Assembly (NCBI RefSeq): GCF_003240585.1
Contig: NZ_PCDP01000061.1
Coordinates: 54,493 to 118,492 of the forward strand
DNA: 64,000 bases
From: Arminella tubonensis
Lineage (GTDB): Bacteria; Pseudomonadota; Alphaproteobacteria; Rhizobiales; Rhizobiaceae
Reading direction: 5' to 3'
In this document: positions 35,311-43,405 of the stretch, one piece after another
How positions within the stretch are numbered: position 1 is the stretch's first letter
Layout: every line of letters starts with the position of its first letter
Notes under the pieces: model-generated
The model's input: the letters and a program-made list of their open reading frames with translations, nothing else
Databases searched by the model: none
Told to the model about the DNA's origin: nothing
Translations under genes and position numbers: made by a program

Positions 35311-36551
35311 GCCACAGCCGAGAGCTTGCCCTGCTCGCCCTGCAGCCGGTTGACCATGAAGTTCGAATACCATTCGACGAACTGCATGACGCCGCCTTCG
35401 TGGAGTTCCGAATAAGGACCGGGCTCGTAGGCAGGGGAATGGATGCCGAATGCATTTTCCTCGACGATGCGACGGTCCTGGTCGTTGGTCTCGGTCCAGA
35501 CGTGGGTCAGCTCCTCGAGGTTGTAATCGACGCCCTCGACGGCGTCCTTGTGGACCAGCCACTTTGTGGTGACAGCGGTTTCCTCGGCGTTGAGAGGCAG
35601 TACGCGGAACGAGATCGCGTGGTCTCCCAGCAGGTGGTTCCAGGTGGTCGGATAGTGGAACAGCAGCATCGTGCCGATGCCCCCGACTTTAACGTCATCC
35701 GATAGCGGACGCCTGACGGCATTCTGGCCGGACATGGTGTAGCTTTCGGCGCCTTCGATCAGGGGCATGCGGGCGGCGCGGTACTGGCCGTCGGCCGAGA
35801 GCTGGAACTTGCTCGGCAGGCCTGCTGCCTCGCAATGCTGCCAATGCGCCTGGATGACCGGGTCGTTCATCGCGCCCTGGATGCCGCTGACCGTCGGGGC
35901 TTCAGAGAAAGTCCGGCAAAGCTCGGGATGGTTAGCGGCGCAATGGTAGCATTCGCGGTTGTTTTCCCAGACCAGCTTCCAGTTGCCCTTCTCGATGATG
36001 GTGCTCTGGAAGGCGACCTTGGCCTCGCTCATGCGGTGCGGCAGCATGTATGGCGCGATCATGTCGCGGACGGCTGCGAAATCCGGCGCGGTCTTTGCGA
36101 GACAGATGAAGATGTAACCGCCGACGCTTTCGCAATGGACCGGCTTCAGGTTGAACTGGGTCTTGTCGAAATCCTCGGCCATCTGGCGGGCGAAGAGCAG
36201 CGAACCGTCGAGTTCGTAGGTCCACTGGTGATAGGGGCAGACGAGCTTGGCGGACGATCCGCGCTCCGACGTGCAGACGCGGGAGCCGCGATGGCGACAG
36301 CTGTTGTGGAAGGCGCGGATGACCTGGTCGCGTCCGCGGACGATGACGACGGGATATTCGCCGACCTGGACGGTGATGTAGTTGCCGGCGCGCGGCACTT
36401 CGCAATCATGGCCGATGAACAGCCAGTCGCGATAGTAGATCATTTCCATATCGAGCTTGAAGTAATCCTGGTCGATGTAGAACGGCTGTTCCAGGCTGAA
36501 ACCCGGGCGGCGGTTCTTCAGCTGCCGGAGAACGTTGTTGCGAATATCCAT
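35307..36551 (-). CDS. gbcA: Rieske-type betaine demethylase oxygenase subunit (GbcA-like)
   Basis: Protein of 414 residues. The Rieske 2Fe-2S ligands are C85-R-H87 and C105-P-Y-H108; the mononuclear iron site includes H203 and H208 in NRECYHCAANHPEL. This architecture and the paired reductase fit GbcAB, which oxidatively removes a methyl group from glycine betaine to give dimethylglycine and formaldehyde; proline betaine (stachydrine) demethylase is the main alternative. The start is ATG 36551 because AGGA lies seven bases upstream; an ATG two codons earlier is too close to it. A cobalamin riboswitch precedes the gene, which is unexpected for this function. Confidence 0.88.
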   Translation of the reverse strand: MDIRNNVLRQLKNRRPGFSLEQPFYIDQDYFKLDMEMIYYRDWLFIGHDCEVPRAGNYITVQVGEYPVVIVRGRDQVIRAFHNSCRHRGSRVCTSERGSSAKLVCPYHQWTYELDGSLLFARQMAEDFDKTQFNLKPVHCESVGGYIFICLAKTAPDFAAVRDMIAPYMLPHRMSEAKVAFQSTIIEKGNWKLVWENNRECYHCAANHPELCRTFSEAPTVSGIQGAMNDPVIQAHWQHCEAAGLPSKFQLSADGQYRAARMPLIEGAESYTMSGQNAVRRPLSDDVKVGGIGTMLLFHYPTTWNHLLGDHAISFRVLPLNAEETAVTTKWLVHKDAVEGVDYNLEELTHVWTETNDQDRRIVEENAFGIHSPAYEPGPYSELHEGGVMQFVEWYSNFMVNRLQGEQGKLSAVA

Positions 36552-36561
36552 CTGCATATCC

Positions 36562-36666
36562 TCATGCGAAATTCGTTGTCCGGGGCATAAGGAAACAGCC
36601 GGCGTGGCGGCTAAATGCCGATGCCGAGCAGCCTCCGGCCGCCCGCCGCGACCAGTTCAAAACCAT
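36562..36666 (-). CDS. Possible 34-codon leader ORF between riboswitch and gbcA
   Basis: An ATG at 36666 follows GGGAA, just before the riboswitch's regulatory hairpin, and opens a 34-codon frame (MVLNWSRRAAGG...) that ends with TGA at 36562-36564, inside the ribosome-binding region of gbcA. The geometry would allow the riboswitch hairpin to control translation of the leader, and the leader to be coupled to gbcA. No similarity to a known protein is visible, so it may be chance. Confidence 0.2.
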   Translation of the reverse strand: MVLNWSRRAAGGCSASAFSRHAGCFLMPRTTNFA

Positions 36667-36850
36667 GTTCCCAATGGCTGGTTTCCGGGCTCTGGAGCCG
36701 TCCCCAAGGGGACTACATGGCACCTTCCCAGGCTTGCGACCCAGTGGTCTTATTGCCATGCTTAAACTCCACCACCGTTGCGGGGGCAGCGCCGGAATTT
36801 GACCGGCTTCCCAATTATCCACCCCCTAGCAGGCGGCACCTTGAGATCGG
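36632..36850 (-). ncRNA. Cobalamin (B12) riboswitch in the gbcAB leader
   Basis: Read on the minus strand, the conserved blocks appear in order: GGGAAGCCGGTCAAATTCCGG, GCTGCCCCCGCAACGG (L5 region), ACCACTGGGTCGCAAG, TGGGAAGGTGCC and AGCCCGGAAACCAGCC, ending at 36676. Downstream, CTGGTC and GGCCGG form a six-pair stem (about 36632-36652) whose loop contains GCGGG, complementary to CCCGC of L5. This is the expected kissing-loop (L5-L13) partner. Such riboswitches usually lower expression when adenosyl- or other cobalamin binds. The next gene in this orientation is gbcA, whose start is about 80 bases beyond the hairpin. Confidence 0.93.
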
Positions 36851-37177
36851 CTCCATATAACCACCGCGCAGGGCCGCTGTTTGGCTACAATGCGACATCC
36901 AGTTCGAAAATGACGACAGCCCATCTCGCAACTGCAATAAGCCGGCGACCGTTGCTCATTGTCAATATTCGTCAGTGATTTAGGTGAACACAAAGCCGTG
37001 CAGAACGGCGCTTTTGCTATGCTGCAGCAAAGCGTTGCATGTCGTCGATCCCGTTTGCGACATAATCTCCGGGGGTGGTCGTTTCACGCCTCCGCAGTTT
37101 GACCGGGTGCCTTAAGAGGAGGTTAAGCATAGTTTCATATTCTCGCCCAACAATCACAAGGCCCGAGGGCGCGACGC
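36851..37177. other. Intergenic region upstream of the riboswitch and of the 37178 gene
   Basis: About 330 bases that must contain the divergent promoters for the riboswitch-gbcAB transcript and for the hypothetical gene at 37178. I see no open frame, hairpin or repeat that I could support. Confidence 0.4.
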
Positions 37178-37792
37178 ATGGCAAAGCTTAGATATTACGA
37201 CGCGAGGCCGAACAATGCGGTCGAGCCTGCGCGTCCCGCGGCGGTCCACAGCGAATTCCTGCGGACGGGCCGCATCATCCGCAACAGCACGGCCAATTGG
37301 CTGGCGGACGAGCGTCGCTACCTTTCCTATGATGAAGTCGCCGAGAAAACGGCACGCAAGCTTCAGGCGGCCGGCGAGCAGACGCATGGTCGGCTGAGCA
37401 ACTTCCACAGTTCGATCAAATTTCCGAAGCTGATCTTTCACCGGACGCTCGCTGACAGCCCGCATCTCGGCTATTGCCACGTCACGGCTTCGCGGACGCA
37501 ATTTGCCAAATACGAGACGGTCAGCTGGGCTTTCTATATCGCCAACTTCTTTGCGAAGATCGGCGAAAACGACAGCTTCTTCGAGGAGATCGACGGCAGG
37601 GCATCCCGGATGTATTTTGCCGTCGCGGTAAAGACGGACGCGCAATCGGAAGACAGCAAGCTGACGATCAACCGCAATGTCCGTGGCAATGGCGTGCTGT
37701 TCCAGACCCACGACCCGCAGGTGGCGATCCGCAACGTGCTGCTGCTCGGCGCCCGCAACGAACAACTCCGCGACATCATCCGCCAGCTTTAG
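37178..37792 (+). CDS. Conserved rhizobial hypothetical protein (DUF6656-like)
   Basis: Protein of 204 residues, soluble, without signal peptide or membrane segment. It begins AKLRYYDARPNNAVEPARPA and contains the motifs HSEFLRTGRI, NFHSSIKFPKLIFHRTL, LGYCHVTASRTQFAKYE and a C-terminal FQTHDPQVAIRNVLLLGARNEQLRDII. The sequence reminds me of a family confined to Rhizobium and relatives that I would label DUF6656, but I cannot verify the number. No catalytic motif is obvious. It is monocistronic: 69 bases separate it from tsaC. Confidence 0.7.
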   Translation: MAKLRYYDARPNNAVEPARPAAVHSEFLRTGRIIRNSTANWLADERRYLSYDEVAEKTARKLQAAGEQTHGRLSNFHSSIKFPKLIFHRTLADSPHLGYCHVTASRTQFAKYETVSWAFYIANFFAKIGENDSFFEEIDGRASRMYFAVAVKTDAQSEDSKLTINRNVRGNGVLFQTHDPQVAIRNVLLLGARNEQLRDIIRQL

Positions 37793-37861
37793 ATCGCTTC
37801 CCCGCATTGATCGAACGTGCCGAAAGGCATAATGACAGCCTGAACTGAAACCGGTCAGGCC

Positions 37862-38836
37862 ATGGCAAGACATATCGACATTCTAAGCGACCCCGAAGGC
37901 GGCATCCGGGAGGCAACGGCGATCCTCTCGCAAGGGCTGCCGGTCGCACTGCCGACGGAGACGGTCTACGGTCTTGCTGCCGATGCCACCAACCCCAAGG
38001 CCATCGCGCGGATCTACGAGACGAAGGGTCGGCCGCAATTCAACCCGCTGATCTGCCATATGAGCGATCTCGCCATGGCAGAGCGGCACGCGGTGTTCGA
38101 TCCGATCTCGCGCAAGCTGGCGGAGGCGTTCTGGCCGGGACCTCTGACGCTGGTCTTGCCGCTGAAGGCAGGGAGCACCATCCATCCGCTTGCGACCGCC
38201 GGGCTCGACAGCGTCGGCATCCGGGTGCCGAAGGGATTTGCCGGAGATCTGATACGCGCCTTCGGACGGCCGCTTGCCGCCCCGAGCGCCAATACCTCGG
38301 GCAAGATCAGCGCCACAAGCGCCGATCACGTCGAAGCCGATCTCGGCGACAGGATCGAGCTTATCCTCGATGCCGGCTCCTGTGCGGTCGGCGTGGAATC
38401 GACCATCGTCAAGATAGAGGACGGCGAGGTCAGGCTTTTGAGGCCGGGCGGGCTTTCGGCCGAGGATATCGAGCGCGTCGCCGGCCAGCCGCTCCAGCGA
38501 AAGGCCGGCGCCACACCGGCAATCGAGGCGCCCGGCATGCTGGCCTCGCATTATGCACCCGGCGCTGCAGTTCGCCTCGATGCGCACAATGTCTCCTCGG
38601 GCGAAGCGCTTATTCGTTTCGGCGCGCCTGAAATCGAAGGCGAGAAGAATGCGACCATTGTGCTCGACCTCAGTGCTTCCGGCGATTTGTCCGAGGCTGC
38701 GGCAAACCTGTTCGATTTCATGAAGCGTGCCGACGCCAGCGGTGCATCGACCATCGCCTTTTCCGCCATTCCCGACGAAGGTCTTGGCGAAGCCATCAAC
38801 GACCGGCTGCGCCGCGCCGCGGCTCCCCGCGAATAG
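37862..38836 (+). CDS. tsaC: L-threonylcarbamoyladenylate synthase (Sua5/TsaC)
   Basis: Protein of 324 residues. It makes threonylcarbamoyl-AMP from Thr, bicarbonate and ATP for the t6A37 modification of ANN-decoding tRNAs. The YrdC-like catalytic domain occupies residues 10-205 (LPTETVYGLAADATN, KGRPQFNPLICH, WPGPLTLVLP, VGIRVPKG, LAAPSANTSGKIS, GVESTIVKI). The additional C-terminal Sua5 domain (from about 235, PGMLASHYAPGA) makes this the long form. ATG 37862. It is followed after 19 bases by an FAD-linked dehydrogenase gene. Confidence 0.96.
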   Translation: MARHIDILSDPEGGIREATAILSQGLPVALPTETVYGLAADATNPKAIARIYETKGRPQFNPLICHMSDLAMAERHAVFDPISRKLAEAFWPGPLTLVLPLKAGSTIHPLATAGLDSVGIRVPKGFAGDLIRAFGRPLAAPSANTSGKISATSADHVEADLGDRIELILDAGSCAVGVESTIVKIEDGEVRLLRPGGLSAEDIERVAGQPLQRKAGATPAIEAPGMLASHYAPGAAVRLDAHNVSSGEALIRFGAPEIEGEKNATIVLDLSASGDLSEAAANLFDFMKRADASGASTIAFSAIPDEGLGEAINDRLRRAAAPRE

Positions 38837-38855
38837 TCAATCACAAGGACCCGCC

Positions 38856-40301
38856 ATGAGCAGTTCCGCATCGTCACCAGTTCTCCTCGCCCCTGCCCTT
38901 CTCGACCGCTTCGCATCGATCGTCGGCGAGGCGCATGTGTTGCGGGAGGCCGCCGATATCGCGCCGCGGCTCGTCGAGAACCGGGGGCTTTATCACGGCG
39001 CGTCGCCGATGGTGCTGAAGCCTGCTACCGTTGAGGAGGTCTCGGCAATCCTCAAGCTCGCGACCGAAACAGGAACGGCGATCGTGCCGCAGACGGGCAA
39101 TACCGGCCTTGTCGGTGGCCAGACGCCGCGTGAGGGCGGCTCCGACATCATCCTGTCGCTGGAGCGAATGAACCGCATCCGCGATATCGACCCGGTCGCC
39201 AATGTCATCGTCGTTGATGGCGGCTGCATCCTTGCCGATGTGCAGAGGGCGGCCGAGCAGCGTGGGCGCTTGTTTCCGCTGTCGCTCGGCTCCGAAGGTT
39301 CCTGCCGGATCGGCGGCAACCTTTCGACCAATGCCGGTGGAACGGCGGTTCTGGCCTATGGCAACATCCGCCAGCTCTGCCTCGGGCTCGAGGTCGTGTT
39401 GCCGACCGGCGAAATCTGGAACGGGTTGCGACGCCTGAAGAAGGACAATACCGGCTACGACCTGCGCGATCTCTTCATCGGCGCGGAAGGCACGCTCGGC
39501 GTCATCACCGGTGCGGTCCTGAAACTCTTCCCGCAACCGCTCGGCCATCAAGTGGCCTTTGCCGGAATTGCATCGGTCGAGGATGCGCTGACGCTGTTCA
39601 AGAACGCCTCCAGCCTCTGCGCCGGGGCGCTGACCGGCTTCGAGTTGATGCCGCGCATTGGCGTCGAATTCACCGCCCGCAATATCGAAGGTGTGCGTGA
39701 TCCGCTGGCGTCCCCGCATCCGTGGTACGTGCTGATCGACATTTCCACATCTGACACAGCCGAGACTGCCGAGCGGATGATGACGACACTGTTGGAGCAG
39801 GGTTTCGAGGCGGGTCTGGTGCAGGACGCGACGATCGCCAGCTCCGAGGCGCAGCGGCAGGCGCTATGGCACATGCGCGAGAGCATGTCGGATGCTCAGA
39901 AGCCGGAGGGCGGATCGATCAAGCATGACGTGTCGGTGCCGGTGTCGCAGATACCGCAATTCATGCACGAGGCGGAAAAGGCCGTGATGGCGGCCATGCC
40001 CGGCGCCCGCATCTGTGCCTTCGGTCACATGGGCGACGGCAATATCCACTACAACATCTCCCAGCCGGTTGGAGCCGACAAAGCTCAATTCATCGGCCGC
40101 TGGCGGGAAATGAACCATATCGTCCACGGGCTCGTTCTGAAGCATGAAGGGTCGATCTCCGCCGAACATGGGATTGGCCAATTGAAGCGCGATGAACTGG
40201 CGGAGATCAGACCGGGGATCGAGATCGAATTGATGAAAAGGATCAAGCGGTCGTTCGATCCGGCAGGTATCATGAATCCTGGTAAGGTCGTGCTGGTTTA
40301 G
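38856..40301 (+). CDS. FAD-linked D-2-hydroxyacid dehydrogenase (D-2-hydroxyglutarate/D-lactate type)
   Basis: Protein of 481 residues. The FAD_binding_4 domain (about 55-235) includes VPQTGNTGLVGGQTP, GSEGSCRIGGNLSTNAGG and FIGAEGTLGVITGAVL. The C-terminal FAD-oxidase domain carries the metal-site GHMGDGNIHYNI and SAEHGIGQLKRDEL. These features fit D-2-hydroxyglutarate or D-lactate dehydrogenases feeding electrons to the respiratory chain. D-2-hydroxyglutarate, a by-product of SerA, is a likely substrate but not provable here. ATG 38856 is preceded by AAGGA. Confidence 0.92.
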   Translation: MSSSASSPVLLAPALLDRFASIVGEAHVLREAADIAPRLVENRGLYHGASPMVLKPATVEEVSAILKLATETGTAIVPQTGNTGLVGGQTPREGGSDIILSLERMNRIRDIDPVANVIVVDGGCILADVQRAAEQRGRLFPLSLGSEGSCRIGGNLSTNAGGTAVLAYGNIRQLCLGLEVVLPTGEIWNGLRRLKKDNTGYDLRDLFIGAEGTLGVITGAVLKLFPQPLGHQVAFAGIASVEDALTLFKNASSLCAGALTGFELMPRIGVEFTARNIEGVRDPLASPHPWYVLIDISTSDTAETAERMMTTLLEQGFEAGLVQDATIASSEAQRQALWHMRESMSDAQKPEGGSIKHDVSVPVSQIPQFMHEAEKAVMAAMPGARICAFGHMGDGNIHYNISQPVGADKAQFIGRWREMNHIVHGLVLKHEGSISAEHGIGQLKRDELAEIRPGIEIELMKRIKRSFDPAGIMNPGKVVLV

Positions 40302-40316
40302 CAGGGAGCAAATGCC

Positions 40317-40703
40317 GTGATTGAAAGCGAACTCGCCGGCATCTATCGCGCCTATATCGCCTGCCTGAACGAGCAGGATTGGGCGAGGCTCGGGCGGTTC
40401 GTTCATGACGAGGCGTGCCACAACGGCCGGCAATTCGGGCTTTCCGGCTACCGCGAAATGCTGGAGCGGGATTTCCGGGAAATCCCGGACCTACATTTCA
40501 ACATTCGATTGCTGGTGGCCGATCCGCCATTTATCGCGAGCCGGCTTGATTTCGATTGCAGACCGAAGGGCAAGTTTCTCGGCCTTGATGTGAACGGGCG
40601 AAGGATCTCGTTTTCGGAGAATGTGTTTTACGAATTTCGGGATGGAAAGATCGATCAGGTCTGGTCCGTCATAGACAAGGCGGCGATCGAGGGTCAGCTG
40701 TAA
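40317..40703 (+). CDS. SnoaL-like (NTF2-fold) ester cyclase family protein
   Basis: Protein of 128 residues with the cone-shaped NTF2-like fold pattern: YRAYIACLNEQDWARLGRFVHDEACHNGRQFGLSGYREMLERDF, then FIASRLDFDC and ISFSENVFYEFRDGKIDQVWSVIDKAAI. Small SnoaL-like proteins of bacteria have diverse and mostly unknown activities. The start codon is GTG 40317, 15 bases after the dehydrogenase stop, so co-transcription is likely but a functional link is not. Confidence 0.8.
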   Translation: MIESELAGIYRAYIACLNEQDWARLGRFVHDEACHNGRQFGLSGYREMLERDFREIPDLHFNIRLLVADPPFIASRLDFDCRPKGKFLGLDVNGRRISFSENVFYEFRDGKIDQVWSVIDKAAIEGQL

Positions 40704-40729
40704 TCCAGTTCGAAGCCGGCATACGGAAA

Positions 40730-41302
40730 TCAGGCCGTAGGCGGTGCTGCTTGTTCGAAGAAGCCGGTCGGGAAACCGTCGATGCTGACCTGGTTCTTCT
40801 CCTGCCAATAGGCTTCGAGCCCGTCGACGCCCTTGGCCCTGGCCCATGCATCCATCTGGGGCCGCTCTTCTGTGTATTCGAACAGCGGGACGCCGTAACC
40901 ACACGAGGTTTGCACCAGATCGAAATCGAGATGGACCATTTGACGGGCTCCGAGCGGCGCCCGGTCATCGAAAAGGTCTCGTAGCCTGTCGGCGAATTCA
41001 TCGCTGTCGCGACGAATGACGCGGCCTTGGCCGTAAAGGCGCATGATCAGAGGCGGTCCCGAAACGGCGCAGAACATGATGGTCAAGCGACCATCAGCCT
41101 TGATGTGCGCGGCGGTTTCGTTTCCGCTTCCGGTCCTGTCCAGATACATCACCGCATTGTCGCCGAGGATACGAAACATGTCGGTGCTGCGCGGCGAGAT
41201 GTTGACGCGCCCGGTGGCTGCCGCCGACGCGGTGAAGAACATGTGCTGTTCAGCGATGAAACGATGATGATGAGGTTCAAGATGCGTGAATTGCTTTGCC
41301 AT
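40730..41302 (-). CDS. Pyridoxamine 5'-phosphate oxidase-like flavin/heme-binding protein
   Basis: Split-barrel protein of 190 residues: MFFTASAAATGRVNISPRS, NAVMYLDRTGSGNETAAHI, GRLTIMFCAVSGPPLIMRLYGQGRVI. It lacks the substrate-binding C-terminus of PdxH, and members of this branch bind FMN, F420 or heme with unknown substrates. The late CGYGVPLFEYTEERPQMDAWA block is typical of a subfamily of predicted flavin-nucleotide-binding proteins. ATG 41302 matches the family N-terminus MAKQFTHLEPHH. It lies 104 bases beyond the stop of the persulfide dioxygenase fusion's reading direction neighbour and may be separate. Confidence 0.85.
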   Translation of the reverse strand: MAKQFTHLEPHHHRFIAEQHMFFTASAAATGRVNISPRSTDMFRILGDNAVMYLDRTGSGNETAAHIKADGRLTIMFCAVSGPPLIMRLYGQGRVIRRDSDEFADRLRDLFDDRAPLGARQMVHLDFDLVQTSCGYGVPLFEYTEERPQMDAWARAKGVDGLEAYWQEKNQVSIDGFPTGFFEQAAPPTA

Positions 41303-41406
41303 CCGACATCCATGCCATCGGCGCAAAAGACCGGCAAGTGGTTTTCGGCACAACCTGGGGCCTGGGCGCGGCCGCGGTGATCTGGCTCCCGTGTCGGCGT
41401 GGACCG

Positions 41407-42444
41407 CTATCGAACCACTGGTCCGTTCGCCTTCTTCCAGGCGTCGATACCACCCTCGATATGGCAAGCGCTGATCAGGCCGGCATCCTGCGCGGCCTCC
41501 ACCGCCATTGCCGAGCGTTCGCCGAAGGCGCAGTAGAACACGATCCGTTTGCCTGTTGCCGCGGCTAGCTCACGCAACATGCCGCCGGCGCTGATGTTTT
41601 CCTGCAGATCCGTATAGGGGGCGTGCAGCGAGCCCGGTATCTTTCCATGCTTTTCGCATTCGCTCTTCTCCCGCAGGTCGACAAGCGCAATGTCGGCGCG
41701 GCCGCGCAGTGCCAATGCCTGCGCCGCCGAGACCGCCCAGCCTTTGCGCGCAATCTCGTCCTGATGAAGACCGACATGCACATTGGCCGGCACCGCCACG
41801 TCCATCATCTTCGGGTTGGGAAGATTGAGGTTGTTCATGATGTCGGCGTACTCGTCCGCAGACCGAACCTTCAGTCGCGGATTGAACAGCTTCTCCTCGC
41901 CGATGGTGGAGACGGTGTCGCCTTTGTAATCGTGGGCCGGATAGACCAGGGTCTCATCAGGCAGTTTGAGCAGCTTATTGAAGATCGAATCATATTGCTG
42001 GTGCGGGTTGCCATTTTGAAAATCGGTGCGCCCGGTGCCGCGAATGAGCAGGGTGTCGCCTGTGAAGACGCGCCCACCCATGAGAAAAGAATAGGAATCG
42101 TCCGTATGGCCCGGCGTATAGAGCACATCGAGGCTCAGCCCCTCGATCGCGACACGATCGCCCTCCGCCACCCGCATGGAGACGACGTCTGCAAGGGTCT
42201 GTTCTCCCATGACAGTGATGCAGTGGGTGCGATCGCGCAGGGCGGCCAATCCGGTGACGTGGTCGGCGTGCAAATGGGTATCCACGGCCTTGACCAGCTT
42301 GAGATCAAGTTCTTCCACCAGCTTGAGATAGCGATCCACCTTCTCGAGCACGGGATCGATGATGAGCGCCTCGCCGCCCTGCCGGCTGGCGATGAGGTAG
42401 GTGTAGGTTCCGGACACGCTGTCGAAGAGCTGACGGAAGATCAT
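41407..42444 (-). CDS. Persulfide dioxygenase-rhodanese fusion
   Basis: Protein of 345 residues with two domains. Residues 1-235 are an ETHE1-type metallo-beta-lactamase fold: H57-x-H59-x-D61-H62, YTPGHTDDSYSF, and TGDTLLIRGTGRTDFQNG, the ETHE1 signature; these oxidise glutathione persulfide to sulfite. Residues 250-345 are a rhodanese with the active Cys at 305 (FYCAFGERS), which can form thiosulfate from sulfite and persulfide. Fusions of this kind (PRF) detoxify sulfide-derived persulfides. It is the second gene of an operon with a 1-Cys peroxiredoxin, 48 bases apart. Confidence 0.93.
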   Translation of the reverse strand: MIFRQLFDSVSGTYTYLIASRQGGEALIIDPVLEKVDRYLKLVEELDLKLVKAVDTHLHADHVTGLAALRDRTHCITVMGEQTLADVVSMRVAEGDRVAIEGLSLDVLYTPGHTDDSYSFLMGGRVFTGDTLLIRGTGRTDFQNGNPHQQYDSIFNKLLKLPDETLVYPAHDYKGDTVSTIGEEKLFNPRLKVRSADEYADIMNNLNLPNPKMMDVAVPANVHVGLHQDEIARKGWAVSAAQALALRGRADIALVDLREKSECEKHGKIPGSLHAPYTDLQENISAGGMLRELAAATGKRIVFYCAFGERSAMAVEAAQDAGLISACHIEGGIDAWKKANGPVVR

Positions 42445-42492
42445 CGGCTACTGCCTTGCGCAAATATTGCCCCTGACAAGGGGACGTCGTTG

Positions 42493-43155
42493 TTACGCCT
42501 TTGGCTGCGGAACGATCCGGATGTACGGCTTCGGTGCGTCCCACCCATTCGGATATAAAGCCCTGGCCTCGTCGTCGCTCACCGAACCGGCGATGATCAC
42601 TTTCTCGCCCTGCTTCCAGTTCACCGGGGTTGCGACCCTGTGTCTGGCGGTAAGCTGGAGCGAGTCGATCACGCGCAAAACTTCATCGAAATTGCGGCCC
42701 GTGGTCATTGGATAGACCATGATCAACTTGATCTTCTTGTCGGGCCCGACAACAAAGACGTTTCGCACGGTCTGATTGTCGCTCGGCGTGCGCTTGGTCG
42801 GATCGCCCGATACTGCTGCCGGCAGCATGCCATAGAGCTTCGATACGTTGAAATCGACATCGGCAATCATCGGGAAGTTCGGCGCAACGCCCTGTGTCTC
42901 CTTGATGTCGCTTGCCCAACCGGAATGGCGATCGAGCGGATCGACCGAAAGACCGATGAGCTTCACTCCACGCTTGTCGAATTCGGGTTTGATCTTGGCC
43001 ATGTAGCCGAGTTCGGTGGTGCACACCGGCGTGAAATCCTTCGGGTGCGAGAACAGGACGGCCCAGGAGTTGCCGATCCAGTCGTAGAACCGGATCTTGC
43101 CTTCGGTCGTTACTGCCACGAAATCCGGTGCGGTATCATTGATTGCAAGAGTCAT
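42493..43155 (-). CDS. 1-Cys peroxiredoxin (Prx6 family)
   Basis: Thiol peroxidase of 220 residues. The peroxidatic Cys45 sits in SHPKDFTPVCTTEL; the Prx6-type C-terminal arm (VATPVNWKQGEKVIIAGSVSDDEARALYPNGW) is complete. The resolving Cys of 2-Cys enzymes is lacking, so it relies on an external thiol. ATG 43155 has GGAGG upstream. Being the first gene of an operon with a persulfide dioxygenase suggests a role against oxidised sulfur species as well as peroxides. An AT-rich palindrome lies about 50 bases upstream. Confidence 0.94.
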   Translation of the reverse strand: MTLAINDTAPDFVAVTTEGKIRFYDWIGNSWAVLFSHPKDFTPVCTTELGYMAKIKPEFDKRGVKLIGLSVDPLDRHSGWASDIKETQGVAPNFPMIADVDFNVSKLYGMLPAAVSGDPTKRTPSDNQTVRNVFVVGPDKKIKLIMVYPMTTGRNFDEVLRVIDSLQLTARHRVATPVNWKQGEKVIIAGSVSDDEARALYPNGWDAPKPYIRIVPQPKA

Positions 43156-43205
43156 AGCTGCCTCCACCGTGAATAATGGTTACCCAGATATTTCTTCAGC
43201 GTGAT

Positions 43206-43217
43206 TATTGTACAATA
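43206..43217. promoter_or_regulatory. Perfect palindrome TATTGTACAATA upstream of the peroxiredoxin operon
   Basis: A 12-base self-complementary AT-rich site 51 bases before the peroxiredoxin start, in a stretch with further ACAAT/ATTGT-like half-sites (GACAATT at 43228). It is placed like an operator. ArsR-type persulfide sensors (BigR/SqrR) commonly control such genes in this class, but the site match is not something I can verify. Confidence 0.45.
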
Positions 43218-43405
43218 TACTAATTTAGACAATTCGAAAGACTTGGGTTGCGGTGGCGCACCTCGATAGTGGTATCCGCGCAAGATACCCCAAAAGATTG
43301 CTCAGAACGTCTGGCGAGGTGGTGTATTGTCCGATCGCGATTGATCCTGCCGAAGGCTGAATTGAGCGGACGGCTGATCTGTTCGATTGACCAGGGGAGG
43401 TTGTC

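Noticed and set aside
36667..36822. Upstream part of an 86-codon minus-strand frame in the gbcA leader
   Set aside because: It coincides with the structured cobalamin riboswitch, so its openness is explained by RNA sequence conservation; only the last 34 codons, after the aptamer, are kept as a speculative leader ORF.
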